A stretch of DNA of 64,000 nucleotides from Pseudoduganella dura (GTDB taxonomy: Bacteria; Pseudomonadota; Gammaproteobacteria; Burkholderiales; Burkholderiaceae_D): the NCBI RefSeq assembly GCF_009727155.1, contig NZ_WNWM01000002.1:2542001-2606000 (forward strand). Reading direction: 5' to 3'. Below, piece by piece: positions 33,781 to 53,876 of the stretch. How positions within the stretch are numbered: position 1 is the first letter of the stretch; each line of letters opens with the position of its first letter. A program made the translations under genes and the position numbers. The notes under the pieces are model-generated. The model was not told where the DNA came from. It did no database searches and worked only from the letters and a program-made list of their open reading frames with translations.

Positions 33781-36700
33781 TCATTGCTGGCCGCGGTTGC
33801 GGCGGCGGCCGCGCGGCGCGCTGTCGGCGCTGGCGGCGGTGTTGTCGTGGTTGTTATTGGCGTGGCCATCGCCGGCTTCGACATGGCGCACCAGGTCGGC
33901 GATGGTCGGGTGGCCGAAGAACATGTCGAGCAGGCTCACGTCGACCGGCAGCCGCGGCTGCAGGCGCGTGTGGATGCGGATCATGTCGACCGAGGTGCCG
34001 CCCAGGTCGAAGAAGTTGTCGTCGGGCGCCACCTGCGGCACGCCCAGCACCTCGGCCCACAGCGCGCAGATTTCCGCGCACAGCGGGCTGGCCGGGCCGG
34101 CCGGGCCGGCACCTGCGGGCGCTGCGGCGGCGCGGCGCGCGGCCGGTTCCGGCAGCGCCTTGCGGTCCACCTTGCCGTTGGCCGACAGCGGCAGCCGCTC
34201 CAGCCGCACGAACTGGCGCGGCACCATGTAGTCGGGCAGGCGCCGCGCCAGGTGGGCGCGCAGGCCCTCCTCGAACGCGGCCTTCGACAGCGGGGCGTCC
34301 GGCGAACCCGCCTCGGGGGCTTCCCGGCCCGGCAGGCCGCCGGCCAGCATGTGCAGGTACATCGCGTCCGCCCCCAGCGCGAACGGATCGCCGGCGCGCT
34401 CGGCGTCGAAGCCGCCCAGCTGCACCAGGCCCAGGCCGGCGCCGGCCGCGGCGTCCTCCAGCAAATGGCTGATCGCGCCCGCCTCCAGCAGGCACAGGGT
34501 GTGCGCCGCGGCGCCGTACTGCGGTTCGATGGCCTGCCGCGAGCCGACCAGGAACAGCCGGAACGCGGCGCCGGCGGCGATCGGCTGGTTGCGGCGCGGG
34601 TACAGGCCCATGTCGAGGTCGACATTCGCCGCCACCAGCTGCAGCGCGTTGCGCACCGGGTGGTAGTAGTAGATGCCGGGCTCCACGCCGTCGACGCGGC
34701 TGACGTGCAGGTACAGCTGCACCGGGTACAGGCCGCCGGCCGAGGCGTAGCGGTAGCGCGGCATGCCGTCCTCGCCGCCCTGCCGCAGCGGTTCGAGCAG
34801 CCGCGCCAGCGCTGCCGGCGCCACCGCGTCCGCCGCGAAGGCACGGGTGGAGCGGCGCACGATCCGCTGCGCCGTTGCAGCCGGGCCGCCGAGCGGCGTT
34901 TCGGTGCCGTGCAGCCGGCGCAGGCCCGGCTGCGACAGCACGCCGCGCAGCTTGTCGCCGCCGGCCGGCGCGTCGTCGCGCAGGTAATAGCCGACCAGCT
35001 GGCCCGCCTTGCCGGCGCCCACGCTCACGTTGGCCACCGCCGTCTGCACGCCCTGATAGGCATTCATCGCGCTTTCCACCTCGCCCAGCTCCACGCGGTA
35101 GCCGTTGACCTTCACCTGGAAATCGATGCGGCCGAGGATTTCCAGCGTGCCGTCCGGCAGCCAGCGCCCCAGGTCGCCGGTGCGGTAAAGCCGCGCGCCG
35201 CTGTGCGGGCAGCGCACGAAAGCCTGCGCGGTGCGTTCGGAATCGTTCCAGTAGCCGACGGCCACGCCGATGCCGCCGATGCACAGCTCGCCGGGCACGC
35301 CGACCGGGCAGTGGTCCAGGTTGGCGTCGCGCACGTGGAACGTCTGGTTCAGCATCGGCCGGCCGTACGGGATGCTGCGCCATGCCGGGTCCACCGTCTC
35401 GACCGGGTAGGCGATCGACCAGATCGAGGCCTCGGTGGCGCCGCCCAGGCTCCAGATGGCGGCGTTCGGGCACCACGTGCGGATCTGCGCCGGCAGCGCC
35501 AGCGAGATCCAGTCGCCGCTCATCATCGCCACGCGCAGGCGCAGGTCGGGCCGCTCGGCCACGTCGCGCAGGTAGCCCACGTACAGGTCCAGCAGCGCCG
35601 GCACGGTGTTCCACAGCGTTACGCCGTGCCGCGCCATGATGTCAGCCCAGTGCGTCGGTTCGCGCGCGTGGTCCGCCGCCGGCAGCACCAGCGCGCCGCC
35701 GGCGCCCAGCACGCCGAAGATGTCCCAGACCGACAGGTCGAAGTTCAGCGCGGAGAGGCCCAGCACGCGATCGTCCGCGCCGACCTGCATGCGGGCGTTG
35801 ACGTCCGCGCAGGTGTTCAGTGCGCCGCGGTGGTCGATGGCGACACCCTTCGGCGTGCCGGTCGAGCCGGACGTGTAGATCACGTAAGCAAGGTCGGCCG
35901 GTGCGCGCAGGGCCGGCAGCGGCCGCGTCGTGCCGGGCTTCAGGCCGTCGAGCTCGATCACGGTGCGCGCCGATGCCACCCGCCGCGTCTTCAGCGTGGC
36001 CGCGTCGGTGACGACGGCGGCGGCGCCGGACAGGCGCAGCACCTCGTCGATGCGTTCCTGCGGCAGGCCCGGTTCGATCGGCAGGTAGGCGGTGCCCGCT
36101 TCGAGGATGCCCAGCACCGCCACCACCTGCGCGGCCGATTTCGGCAGCAGCACGGCCACCAGCGCGCCGGTGGGCACGTCGCGGGCGCAGAGCGCATGGG
36201 CCAGCGCATTGGCTTCGCGGTACAGCGCGCCGAAGGTCAGCATGCGGGTGCCGTCGGCCACGGCCAGGCTGTCCGGCCGCGCGCGGCACTGGGCCAGCAG
36301 CGGCTCGTGCAGCAGCCCGGCCGGTACCGGCGTCGCGGTGGCGTTGGCGCGCGCCATCAGCGACGCCTGCGCCGGCGGCACCAGGTCGAGCCGCGGATGC
36401 TGCCACGCCGTGCCGTCGCGGGCCAGCCGCTGCAGCAGGCCGGTGAAGGCATCGAACATCGCATCCACGAAACCGTGCTGGAACAGTTCGTCGACACTGT
36501 CCCAGTCGATGACGAGGTCGCCGCCGTATTCGCCGGCCTGGCAGTCGAGCCACACCTGCGGCGTCTGCGTGACGGAATACGCGGTATGGCCCAGCCAGTC
36601 GAGCGGCACCGAATGGGCAAGCGCGTCGGACGCGCCGCCGCTGTTCAGGGCGCCGGTGAACACGACCGGCATCGTGACCGACTGCGCGCCGCGCTTGCGC

Positions 36701-37842
36701 TCGGTGAGCTCGCGCAGCACGCGCACGCCGCTGACGGCGCGGTGGTCCAGGTCCTGCCACAGCTGCCGCTGCACGCCGAGCGCGATATCGGCGAACGAGC
36801 GCGGCGCGGAAAGGTCGAACGCCAGCAGCGTGACCGTGGTGAAATCGCCGACCAGGCGGTCGACATCCGGGTGGAACGGCAGGCGGTTGAACAGCGTGAG
36901 GTTCAGCGTGAAGCGCGGCGATTGCGACCAGCGCCGCACCACGCAGGCATAGATCGACAGCAGCAGCGCGGCCGGCGTGATGCGCAGCGCGCCCGCGCGT
37001 TTTTTGAGCGCTTCCCAGTCGCCGCGCGGCAGGCTCAGGCTGCGGTGCGTGAACTTCGGCGCGTCGATCGATTCCGGGCTGCGCGCCAGCGGGAATTCCG
37101 GCGGCGGCGGCAGGTCGTCCAGCCGGTCGCGCCAGTAGCGCAGCGAATCCTGGAACGCCCGCGTGCCTTCCATCTGGCGCAGGCCCGCCTCGTAGTCGGC
37201 GAACGAGAACGCCAGCGGCGGCAGCTCATGGTCTGGGTGGTCGTGGTAGTGCTGCCAGTCGGCGCTGACCAGGTCGAAGCTGTGCGCATCGAGGATCAGC
37301 ACGTCGAGCGACAGGTGCAGCCGCAGCACGCCGGCCGGCAGGCGGCTGGCGCGGATCTCGAACAGCGGCCACACATCGGCCGGCAGCACCTGGTGCGACA
37401 GTTCGTCGCGCAGCGCCGCCAGCCGGGCCGCGCGCTCCTGCGCCGCCAGGGCGGACAGGTCTTCCACCTTGAAGCGGTAGTACGGCACGTCGGCCAGGAT
37501 GCGCTGGTTGCCGTCGGACTGCACCACGGCGCGCAGCATGTCGTGCCGGGCGATGACGCGGTTGAAGGCGCGTTCCAGCCGCTCCAGGTCGGCGCCGCGC
37601 GCTTCCACTTCCAGGTAGCCGTGCGCGGAAACGTTGCCCATCGCGAAGCTGCCCTGGCGGCCCACCCAGTAGGCCTGCTGGATTTCCGTCAGCGGGAACG
37701 GCTTGCGGCGGCGGCCGGCATCCGGTTCCAGCTGGGGCACGCCCTGCCCGCGCGCCACCTCCTCGCGCCGCTCGCGCATGCGCGCCAGCAGCGTTTCCGT
37801 TTGCGACCGGGACAGGCCGGCGATCTTGTCGATAATGTCCAT
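33781..37842 (-). CDS. NRPS Cy-A-Ox-T, thiazole-forming module
   Basis: 1353 aa. A heterocyclization domain (about 45-490) carries DxxxxDxxS (Asp180, Asp185, Ser188 in LDVLILDAHS) in place of HHxxxDG. The A domain (about 505-930 and 1185-1232) has pocket residues D-L-W-N-M-G-L-I-W-K, close to the cysteine codes of cyclizing modules (DLYNLSLIWK). Inserted before motif A10 (Lys1224) is an FMN-dependent SagB/McbC-type oxidase (about 965-1175; RSTRAF, YASAGGLYPVQLYLHV, GIYYYHP). T follows (LGGTS, Ser1284). Family knowledge: Cy makes the thiazoline from Cys and Ox turns it into a thiazole, as in epothilone (EpoB) and myxothiazol (MtaC/MtaD-like) modules. The C-terminus is rich in Asn/Arg, perhaps a docking tail. 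Confidence 0.95.
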   Translation of the reverse strand: MDIIDKIAGLSRSQTETLLARMRERREEVARGQGVPQLEPDAGRRRKPFPLTEIQQAYWVGRQGSFAMGNVSAHGYLEVEARGADLERLERAFNRVIARHDMLRAVVQSDGNQRILADVPYYRFKVEDLSALAAQERAARLAALRDELSHQVLPADVWPLFEIRASRLPAGVLRLHLSLDVLILDAHSFDLVSADWQHYHDHPDHELPPLAFSFADYEAGLRQMEGTRAFQDSLRYWRDRLDDLPPPPEFPLARSPESIDAPKFTHRSLSLPRGDWEALKKRAGALRITPAALLLSIYACVVRRWSQSPRFTLNLTLFNRLPFHPDVDRLVGDFTTVTLLAFDLSAPRSFADIALGVQRQLWQDLDHRAVSGVRVLRELTERKRGAQSVTMPVVFTGALNSGGASDALAHSVPLDWLGHTAYSVTQTPQVWLDCQAGEYGGDLVIDWDSVDELFQHGFVDAMFDAFTGLLQRLARDGTAWQHPRLDLVPPAQASLMARANATATPVPAGLLHEPLLAQCRARPDSLAVADGTRMLTFGALYREANALAHALCARDVPTGALVAVLLPKSAAQVVAVLGILEAGTAYLPIEPGLPQERIDEVLRLSGAAAVVTDAATLKTRRVASARTVIELDGLKPGTTRPLPALRAPADLAYVIYTSGSTGTPKGVAIDHRGALNTCADVNARMQVGADDRVLGLSALNFDLSVWDIFGVLGAGGALVLPAADHAREPTHWADIMARHGVTLWNTVPALLDLYVGYLRDVAERPDLRLRVAMMSGDWISLALPAQIRTWCPNAAIWSLGGATEASIWSIAYPVETVDPAWRSIPYGRPMLNQTFHVRDANLDHCPVGVPGELCIGGIGVAVGYWNDSERTAQAFVRCPHSGARLYRTGDLGRWLPDGTLEILGRIDFQVKVNGYRVELGEVESAMNAYQGVQTAVANVSVGAGKAGQLVGYYLRDDAPAGGDKLRGVLSQPGLRRLHGTETPLGGPAATAQRIVRRSTRAFAADAVAPAALARLLEPLRQGGEDGMPRYRYASAGGLYPVQLYLHVSRVDGVEPGIYYYHPVRNALQLVAANVDLDMGLYPRRNQPIAAGAAFRLFLVGSRQAIEPQYGAAAHTLCLLEAGAISHLLEDAAAGAGLGLVQLGGFDAERAGDPFALGADAMYLHMLAGGLPGREAPEAGSPDAPLSKAAFEEGLRAHLARRLPDYMVPRQFVRLERLPLSANGKVDRKALPEPAARRAAAAPAGAGPAGPASPLCAEICALWAEVLGVPQVAPDDNFFDLGGTSVDMIRIHTRLQPRLPVDVSLLDMFFGHPTIADLVRHVEAGDGHANNNHDNTAASADSAPRGRRRNRGQQ

Positions 37843-37860
37843 GTTTGTCTCCTGGTTTCG

Positions 37861-48678
<10,818 letters not shown>

Positions 48679-48708
48679 CTGTTCTACCCCTAGTATTTTT
48701 TACGAATG

Positions 48709-49986
48709 TCAGAAACTTGCCGTCATGCCGAAGAACAGCACGCTGTCCAGGTAGCGGCGGGTGTCGCCGTGGCGCGAGCCGAACGGCACCGTGAGGTTGG
48801 CGGCCAGCTTGATGCGGTCGTTCAGGTCGTGCGAGACGACCACGGTGGTGCTGCCGTCGTGCGAGTTCAGGCCGTAGCTCACCTGCACGACGAGGCTGGT
48901 GGACGGTGCGATGCTGCGGTCCACGTATTGCGCATACAGCGTGTCGCGGCCGTACGTGCGGGCATACGGCTGCACCAGCGCGCCCAGTTGCCCGGCCGCC
49001 GCCCCCACGGCGGCCGGGTCTGAACCATTGCGCAGGCGGGCCGCCTGCACGGTGGCGAAGGCGTCGAGCGCCTCGCGTTCCGCCCCCGTGTAGGCTTCCG
49101 TGTTGCGGCGGTATTCCAGGTTCACGGTGCCGCCGCCGGCAAAGGTGTACGAGCCGCCGACCAGTGCGTCGTAGTGGCGCTTGCGGTCGTCGCCGCGCGT
49201 GGCCAGCTGCCAGTCCTGCGCGCCCCCTGGTTCCCCGCCCGGAGCCAGTGCCAGCAGCCGGCGCGAACCGCGGAACGTGGCGGCATCGAAATACACCAGC
49301 ACCGCATCGTTGACGGTCCACTGGCCGTAGGCGCCGTACCCGTTGCGGCCGGCGCGGTGCGAGGCGACCGCGCCCACGGCGAAGTTGTCGCCCACGTGGT
49401 CGGCCCGCAGCGCCGTTTCGGGCTTGAACGGCCGCAGCACTTCGCGGTCGCGGCCTTCGTCCGTGTTGCGCACCAGCGCCACCGTGTTGCGGTCGTTGAT
49501 GCGCCAGCGCACGCCGGCGAAATCGCGCGACGGCAGTTCGGTAAAGGGATTCACCCCGTTCGTCTCGATGAAGAACGGGTTCGACGGCGACGCGAACTGC
49601 GACGGCCCCCACAGCATCAGCTCGCGGCTGTAGAACACGTCGAAGTTGCCCAGGCGCCCTTCCACCAGCCAATTCTGCAGGTAGGCTTTCGTGTCGCGCG
49701 TATCCGTGCTGGCCGCGCTGGTGCCGGTGGCCTTGCTGAACGCGACCCGCGGGCCGACGGCCAGCACGCCGTACTCGCCTTCCATGCGCCAGCGCAGCCG
49801 TGCCTGGGCGCCGTGTTCCATGCGCGGCAACCCCGCCAGCAGGTTGTCCGGGTTGTACGGGCTGTCGCCGCGCACGTCGTACAGGGAACTGAACAGCACC
49901 AGGTCGGCACCGAATTCCGGATCGCGGGCAAACACATCCCCCGTGCCGGCCGCCAGGGAGACCAGCACTACCAGAGCTACGCGCAT
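48709..49986 (-). CDS. Outer-membrane beta-barrel protein of the export operon
   Basis: 425 aa with a signal peptide (MRVALVVLVSLAAGTGDVFA). The mature part is built of alternating hydrophobic/polar strands rich in Gly and aromatic residues and ends in an outer-membrane-type terminal Phe (SVLFFGMTASF). Strand pairs are visible at RLRWRMEGEYGVLAVGPRV, NTVALVRN, YGAYGQWTVNDAVLVYFDAA and SLVVQVSYGLNSHD. I do not recognise a named family. It lies 30 bases before the synthetase start and 42 bases after the LolA-like gene, so it belongs to the same transcript. Likely role: the outer-membrane part of the exporter for the lipopeptide, by inference from position. Confidence 0.7.
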   Translation of the reverse strand: MRVALVVLVSLAAGTGDVFARDPEFGADLVLFSSLYDVRGDSPYNPDNLLAGLPRMEHGAQARLRWRMEGEYGVLAVGPRVAFSKATGTSAASTDTRDTKAYLQNWLVEGRLGNFDVFYSRELMLWGPSQFASPSNPFFIETNGVNPFTELPSRDFAGVRWRINDRNTVALVRNTDEGRDREVLRPFKPETALRADHVGDNFAVGAVASHRAGRNGYGAYGQWTVNDAVLVYFDAATFRGSRRLLALAPGGEPGGAQDWQLATRGDDRKRHYDALVGGSYTFAGGGTVNLEYRRNTEAYTGAEREALDAFATVQAARLRNGSDPAAVGAAAGQLGALVQPYARTYGRDTLYAQYVDRSIAPSTSLVVQVSYGLNSHDGSTTVVVSHDLNDRIKLAANLTVPFGSRHGDTRRYLDSVLFFGMTASF

Positions 49987-50028
49987 GTGGAACCTCGTTA
50001 TGAGTAGGTTGAGCCTGATTGCGTGCGA

Positions 50029-50790
50029 TTAATTGCGCGTCAGGTTCGCCAGGCTGAGCGTGGACGACGAAATATCGTTCACCTTGACGTCCCAATATTT
50101 GAGGACGGTGCGCTTCGAAGGTTCGAGCGCGTCGGCGATCTCCATCTTGCTGACGAAGCGCACGGTCTGGCCGTTGTGCCGCACGTGGTTGTCGTACTCG
50201 ATCCGCGCGGTTTTCAGCACGTTGCCGGAGACGGCGAAGTATTCGGCCTTGATGCCGAGCGCCGCTTCCTTGTCGATGTAGTAGCGGATGCGGTCGTAGG
50301 TCACGGAGGTGGCCTTGGCCTTCAGGTCCAGCACCCACACCGGGTGGCCGTCGACGGTGCCCTCGCCGACCAGCGCGGCATCGTAGTCGCGGCTGTAGTT
50401 GGTGGTGGCGATATCGCCGTTCGACGCTTCGCCCAGCATGCGCTGGCGCGGCGAGATCGCCACCGGCTTCCTGACTTCCGGCGAGGCGAACCACAAATTG
50501 CGGCCCTGCATCAGCATGCGGTTGCCGCGCACCCGCGGCGGCTCGGTGAAGCTGATCAGGCTGTCGGTGGCGGCGGCCTGGATCTCGAGCTTGAGTTCGG
50601 AACCGGGGCGGCCGTCGCGGATCTCGGTGACGCTGCTGGACAGCTGCACGCCTTTCAGGCCGCCGCCGCGCGCCATGTCGCTCTGTTCGAGCAGCTTGTT
50701 GGGGTCCGGCGCGCCGTCGACGGCGGCCTGGGCTTCGAAGGTCACGGCGGCCGCCAGCAGCAGCCGCATCAGGTGTTTGGCGTTAAACAT
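50029..50790 (-). CDS. LolA-like periplasmic outer-membrane lipoprotein-sorting protein
   Basis: 253 aa with a signal peptide (MFNAKHLMRLLLAAAVTFEA, cleavage after QA). The mature sequence has the LolA/LppX-like half-barrel pattern of the outer-membrane lipoprotein-sorting group: LKLEIQAAATDSLISFTEPP, RGNRMLMQGRNLWFASPEVR, ISPRQRMLGEASNGDIATTN, HPVWVLDLKAKATSVTYDRI and ARIEYDNHVRHNGQTVRFVS. Such proteins carry a lipid-like cargo across the periplasm. Being encoded with an FtsX-type permease and an ATPase, it is best read as a carrier for the lipid-bearing product rather than the cell's general LolA. It overlaps the permease stop by 8 bases. Confidence 0.78.
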   Translation of the reverse strand: MFNAKHLMRLLLAAAVTFEAQAAVDGAPDPNKLLEQSDMARGGGLKGVQLSSSVTEIRDGRPGSELKLEIQAAATDSLISFTEPPRVRGNRMLMQGRNLWFASPEVRKPVAISPRQRMLGEASNGDIATTNYSRDYDAALVGEGTVDGHPVWVLDLKAKATSVTYDRIRYYIDKEAALGIKAEYFAVSGNVLKTARIEYDNHVRHNGQTVRFVSKMEIADALEPSKRTVLKYWDVKVNDISSSTLSLANLTRN

Positions 50791-52021
50791 GGGACAGTGC
50801 TCCTACGATGTTGCGGCGCGAGGCGCGCCGTGCCGGCAGGTACGAGGCCAGGGCGGCCAGCACCACCAGCGTGAACAGGGAACCGAACAGGTTGGCGCCC
50901 ACCAGCTCGACGCTGAGCGGCACCTCGGTGGCGGCGTCCGGCGGCAGGTACGTGATGCCGGCGCTGTTGATCAGCCAGCCGGCACCCAGCGTCAGCACGA
51001 TGCCGGCGCAGCAGCCGATCGTCACGATCAGCATGCCTTCCAGCACGAACAGCCCGTCGAGCGTGCGGATCTGCATGCCCAGCGCCCGCATCGTGCCGAT
51101 CTCGCGGGTGCGTTCCGTGATCGTCATGCCCATCGTGTTGAAGACGCTGGCCAGGACGACGATGGCGACGACGACGCTGATGAACAGGTACATCAGGTCG
51201 AACAGGCTCTTCACCTGGCCGTAGTACACCGACAGCGTGCGCCAGTCGTGCACCTCGACGGCGAGCCCGTCGGCGGCCAGCGCGGCTTTCACGGCGGCAC
51301 CGGTGGCGGCGAGATCGGTGCCCTTCTCCAGCAGCAGCACGATGCGCTCGGCGCCTTCGTAGGCCATCAGGCGGCGTGCCGTGTCCAGCGACGTGAGCAC
51401 GAACTTGTCGTCGGTGCCGAGGCTGCCGGTGGGCGACGCTTCCAGCAGCTGCACGCCCACCGCGTTGACCATGCCGTCGAGCGTGGAGCCCAGCAGCGTG
51501 GCATCGCTGCCCTGTTTCAGGCCCAGCGACTCGGCCAGTTTCCTGCCGAACACGGCGCCCTGCGGCTGGCCGGGGTCGAGCCGGCCCGGATAATTCGCAT
51601 AGCGCTCGCCGCGCAGCGCGATCATGTCCTGCGGGCGCATGCCTTCGCCGATGTAGATGCGCGACGTGTCGCCGTTGCTGACCAGGCCCGACATCGAGAT
51701 GCGCGGGCTGACCAGCTTCACGCCGGCGATCCCCCGCAGCCGCGCGGTGGCCCTGGCAAGCTCGGCTTCGGTGAACGCGTAGGCCCGCGGGTCCTGCGCG
51801 CCTTTCTCGTACAGCCCCGGCTTGCTCACGGTGAGGTGGCCCAGCCGTTCGCCGATGATGGCCTCGTCCTCCAGCGCGCTGTAGACGGACACGAAGTAGC
51901 CTTCGAACAGCGACAGCGCGACGAAGCCGATGACGACCGAGGCCAGCGTGGCCATGCTGCGCCGGCGGTTGCGGACCGCGTTGCGGGCGGCCAGCTTGAA
52001 ACGGGTGACGATGTCCATCAT
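50783..52021 (-). CDS. ABC transporter permease, FtsX/MacB/LolE type
   Basis: 412 aa. One N-terminal membrane helix (SMATLASVVIGFVALSLFEG) is followed by a large periplasmic MacB_PCD-type domain (about 50-270; SPRISMSGLVSNGDTSRIYI, LDGMVNAVGVQLLEASPTGS). Three C-terminal helices follow (LFISVVVAIVVLASVFNTMG, GMLIVTIGCCAGIVLTLGAG, LFGSLFTLVVLAALASYLPA) with the family motif NTMGMTITERTREIGTMRAL between helices. These four-helix permeases do not pump across the membrane; they use ATP to move substrates out of the inner membrane or periplasm (type VII ABC). The start ATG overlaps the ATPase stop (ATGATG/TGA), and it should form a homodimer, as no second permease is encoded. Confidence 0.92.
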   Translation of the reverse strand: MMDIVTRFKLAARNAVRNRRRSMATLASVVIGFVALSLFEGYFVSVYSALEDEAIIGERLGHLTVSKPGLYEKGAQDPRAYAFTEAELARATARLRGIAGVKLVSPRISMSGLVSNGDTSRIYIGEGMRPQDMIALRGERYANYPGRLDPGQPQGAVFGRKLAESLGLKQGSDATLLGSTLDGMVNAVGVQLLEASPTGSLGTDDKFVLTSLDTARRLMAYEGAERIVLLLEKGTDLAATGAAVKAALAADGLAVEVHDWRTLSVYYGQVKSLFDLMYLFISVVVAIVVLASVFNTMGMTITERTREIGTMRALGMQIRTLDGLFVLEGMLIVTIGCCAGIVLTLGAGWLINSAGITYLPPDAATEVPLSVELVGANLFGSLFTLVVLAALASYLPARRASRRNIVGALSHV

Positions 52022-52719
52022 GCGGCCCTCTCGTTGGCGTGGCGGGTATCGGTGACGATCCGGCCGTCGGACAGTTCCAGCCGGCGGCCGGCATAGCCGA
52101 GCAAGCGCGCATCGTGGGTGGAAAACACGAACGTGACGCCCTTCTCGTTGTTCAGCTTGCGCATCAGCGCGATCACCGATTCGGCGGTCACGGAATCCAG
52201 GTTCGCGGTGGGCTCGTCGGCCAGCACCAGCTTCGGGTCGTTGACGAGCGCGCGGGCGATCGCCACGCGCTGGCGCTGGCCGCCGCTCATCTCGTCGGGC
52301 AGCTTGCGGGCCTGCTGCTCGAGGCCCACATCGGCCAGCGCGCGCAGGGCCCGGGCCTTGCCTTCGGCGGCCGGTACCGCCGCGATCTGCAGCGGCAGCA
52401 TCACGTTTTCCAGCGCGCTCAGCACCGGCACCAGGTTAAAGCCCTGGAACACGAAGCCGATCGTGGCGTTGCGAAATTGCGCGGCCTCGCTTTCGCCAAG
52501 GGTGGCGCAGTCGGTGCCGTCGACCCGCACGGCACCCAGGTCTGCACGGTCGAGCAGGCCGATGAGGTTGAGCAGCGTGGACTTGCCGCTCCCCGATGCG
52601 CCCCATACGCAGGCAAATTCGCCGGCCTGGACCTGGAGACTCAGGTTGTGCAGTGCAACAACCCTGCCCTGGTCCTTGCCGTACGCCTTCTCGACGTGGG
52701 TTAATTCAACGATGTTCAA
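52018..52719 (-). CDS. ABC transporter ATP-binding protein, LolD/MacB type
   Basis: 233 aa. Walker A GASGSGKST (about residues 40-48), Q-loop FVFQGFNLVPVL, signature MSGGQRQRVAIARAL, Walker B LVLADEPTANLDS and switch His in FSTHD. It matches the LolD/MacB/FtsE group that pairs with FtsX-type permeases. The start is a TTG at 52719 (TTG AAC ATC), with a strong AGGAG six bases before it; there is no in-frame ATG that keeps the first beta-strand. A TTG start may limit its level. It is the first gene of a run of twelve co-directional genes down to the PPTase, with no gap over 57 bases. Confidence 0.93.
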   Translation of the reverse strand: MNIVELTHVEKAYGKDQGRVVALHNLSLQVQAGEFACVWGASGSGKSTLLNLIGLLDRADLGAVRVDGTDCATLGESEAAQFRNATIGFVFQGFNLVPVLSALENVMLPLQIAAVPAAEGKARALRALADVGLEQQARKLPDEMSGGQRQRVAIARALVNDPKLVLADEPTANLDSVTAESVIALMRKLNNEKGVTFVFSTHDARLLGYAGRRLELSDGRIVTDTRHANERAA

Positions 52720-53276
52720 TGGAAGCTCCTCGAAAAACAGGCAAAACGGGGCCCCGCGGCGACACGCGAAGCGTTGCCGGATGGATGCATACCGGGTGGA
52801 CGGGATGCGGCTATCGACGGGTTCGATCTACTGCTGGTACTGCCTTCTGCCGGAGACTGCTGGTTACCGCTTTTTTCTTACTGCCTGATGCTGCATGGTG
52901 GATTGCCAACGTTATTCACTGCTGCCTGGCGGCATTGTTGGTCTGGTCGCGACTGTAGCGGCGCGATGTGACGCGGGAATGACAAAAAGATAACTCCTGG
53001 TTTTATCTCAAGGAGTTGCGCAAATTCATAATTGTTAATTGCGCGTCCCGAATCAGTGAAGGCATCATAGCGATGTTGCGAAGCACAATCATCGCTATCG
53101 TGTAGCCCATTTGTCGCAAAAATGTATTGGTAATAAGCTAATGCAATTTTTGTTTCAGGGAGAAAAAAGCGCAATGCCGAGGTAAGGCTGCTGGCATCGC
53201 GGAGAGGGGAATGCGGCGCGGCGCGCTCCGGATGGGAACGCGCCGGCATGAGGGAGCGAGGGTGGACGCCGGCGAA
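52720..53276. promoter_or_regulatory. Leader/promoter region of the 35-kb operon
   Basis: 557 bases between the ATPase start and the pth stop, with no supported gene. The part from about 52970 to 53170 is markedly AT-rich for this genome and is the likely promoter zone. It includes a long inverted repeat (separate entry). pth transcripts also enter from the right, and I see no terminator with a T-run for pth, although GGCGCG/CGCGCC arms occur near 53219-53244. If transcription starts in the AT-rich zone, the leader would be 250-400 bases long, leaving room for control of leader RNA. Confidence 0.5.
53067..53098. repeat. Inverted repeat ATAGCGATG...CATCGCTAT
   Basis: Perfect 9-bp arms (53067-53075 and 53090-53098) separated by 14 bases that can extend the stem by TTG/CAA with one bulged base. 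It lies in the AT-rich zone upstream of the export/biosynthesis operon. It could be an operator for a dimeric regulator or a hairpin in the leader RNA. No match to a known box is claimed. Confidence 0.6.
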
Positions 53277-53849
53277 TCAGCCGGTATGCAGTTCCATCGT
53301 GGCCTGCGCCAGCTTGCCGGCCACGGCCAGCGGGATGATGTCCAGGCTCTTGCGGATCGCTTCGTCGATCAGCAGCTGTTCTTCCCGGCGGGGTCGGTGC
53401 AGCACGAAGTCGGCCACGTTCTGCGTGAGGTTCAGCGTGCGCGGATGGCCGATGCCGATGCGCAGGCGCCAGTAATCCTGGGTGCCGAGCGCCGCGGTGA
53501 TGTCCTTCAGGCCGTTGTGGCCGCCGGACGAGCCACCCTTCTTCAGCTTGGCCACGCCGGGCAGCAGGTCCAGTTCATCGTGCACGACGAGGATTTCATC
53601 GGGATTGATCTTGAAGAAGCGCGCCAGGCCGCCCACGGACTGGCCGGAGCGGTTCATGTAGGTCTGCGGTTCCAGCAGCCACACCTCGCTGCCGCCGATC
53701 GATGTTTTCGCCGCGAGCGCATTGAAGCGGCTTTCGCGCTGCAGCCGGCCGCCGGCGAGATGGTCGACCAGCCAGAAGCCGGCGTTGTGGCGGGTTTGCT
53801 CGTATTCGGGCCCGGGGTTGCCGAGGCCGGCGATCAGGCGGATGGTCAT
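53277..53849 (-). CDS. pth: Peptidyl-tRNA hydrolase
   Basis: 190 aa. Bacterial Pth motifs: [20 protein letters not shown] (catalytic His in RHN), [12 protein letters not shown] (substrate-binding Asn), [11 protein letters not shown] (catalytic Asp) and [16 protein letters not shown] (conserved Asn). It hydrolyses peptidyl-tRNA released by stalled ribosomes. In related genomes rplY, pth and ychF follow each other; here a YeeE/YedE pair and a lone membrane protein separate it from rplY, and the biosynthetic cluster lies between it and ychF. Confidence 0.97.
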   Translation of the reverse strand: MTIRLIAGLGNPGPEYEQTRHNAGFWLVDHLAGGRLQRESRFNALAAKTSIGGSEVWLLEPQTYMNRSGQSVGGLARFFKINPDEILVVHDELDLLPGVAKLKKGGSSGGHNGLKDITAALGTQDYWRLRIGIGHPRTLNLTQNVADFVLHRPRREEQLLIDEAIRKSLDIIPLAVAGKLAQATMELHTG

Positions 53850-53876
53850 GGCGTGCTGGAGTATGGAAAAGGCGGA

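Noticed and set aside
27171..34472. 2433-codon open frame on the plus strand, antisense to the PKS and NRPS genes
   Set aside because: His/Arg/Gln-rich translation with no domain; produced by high third-position GC of the genes on the other strand.
53219..53244. GGCGCG/CGCGCC hairpin after pth as a terminator
   Set aside because: No T-run on the minus strand and short arms in GC-rich DNA; could be chance.
52878..53249. 123-codon open frame on the minus strand in the operon leader
   Set aside because: No ribosome-binding site, mixed composition, spans the AT-rich promoter zone and the inverted repeat.
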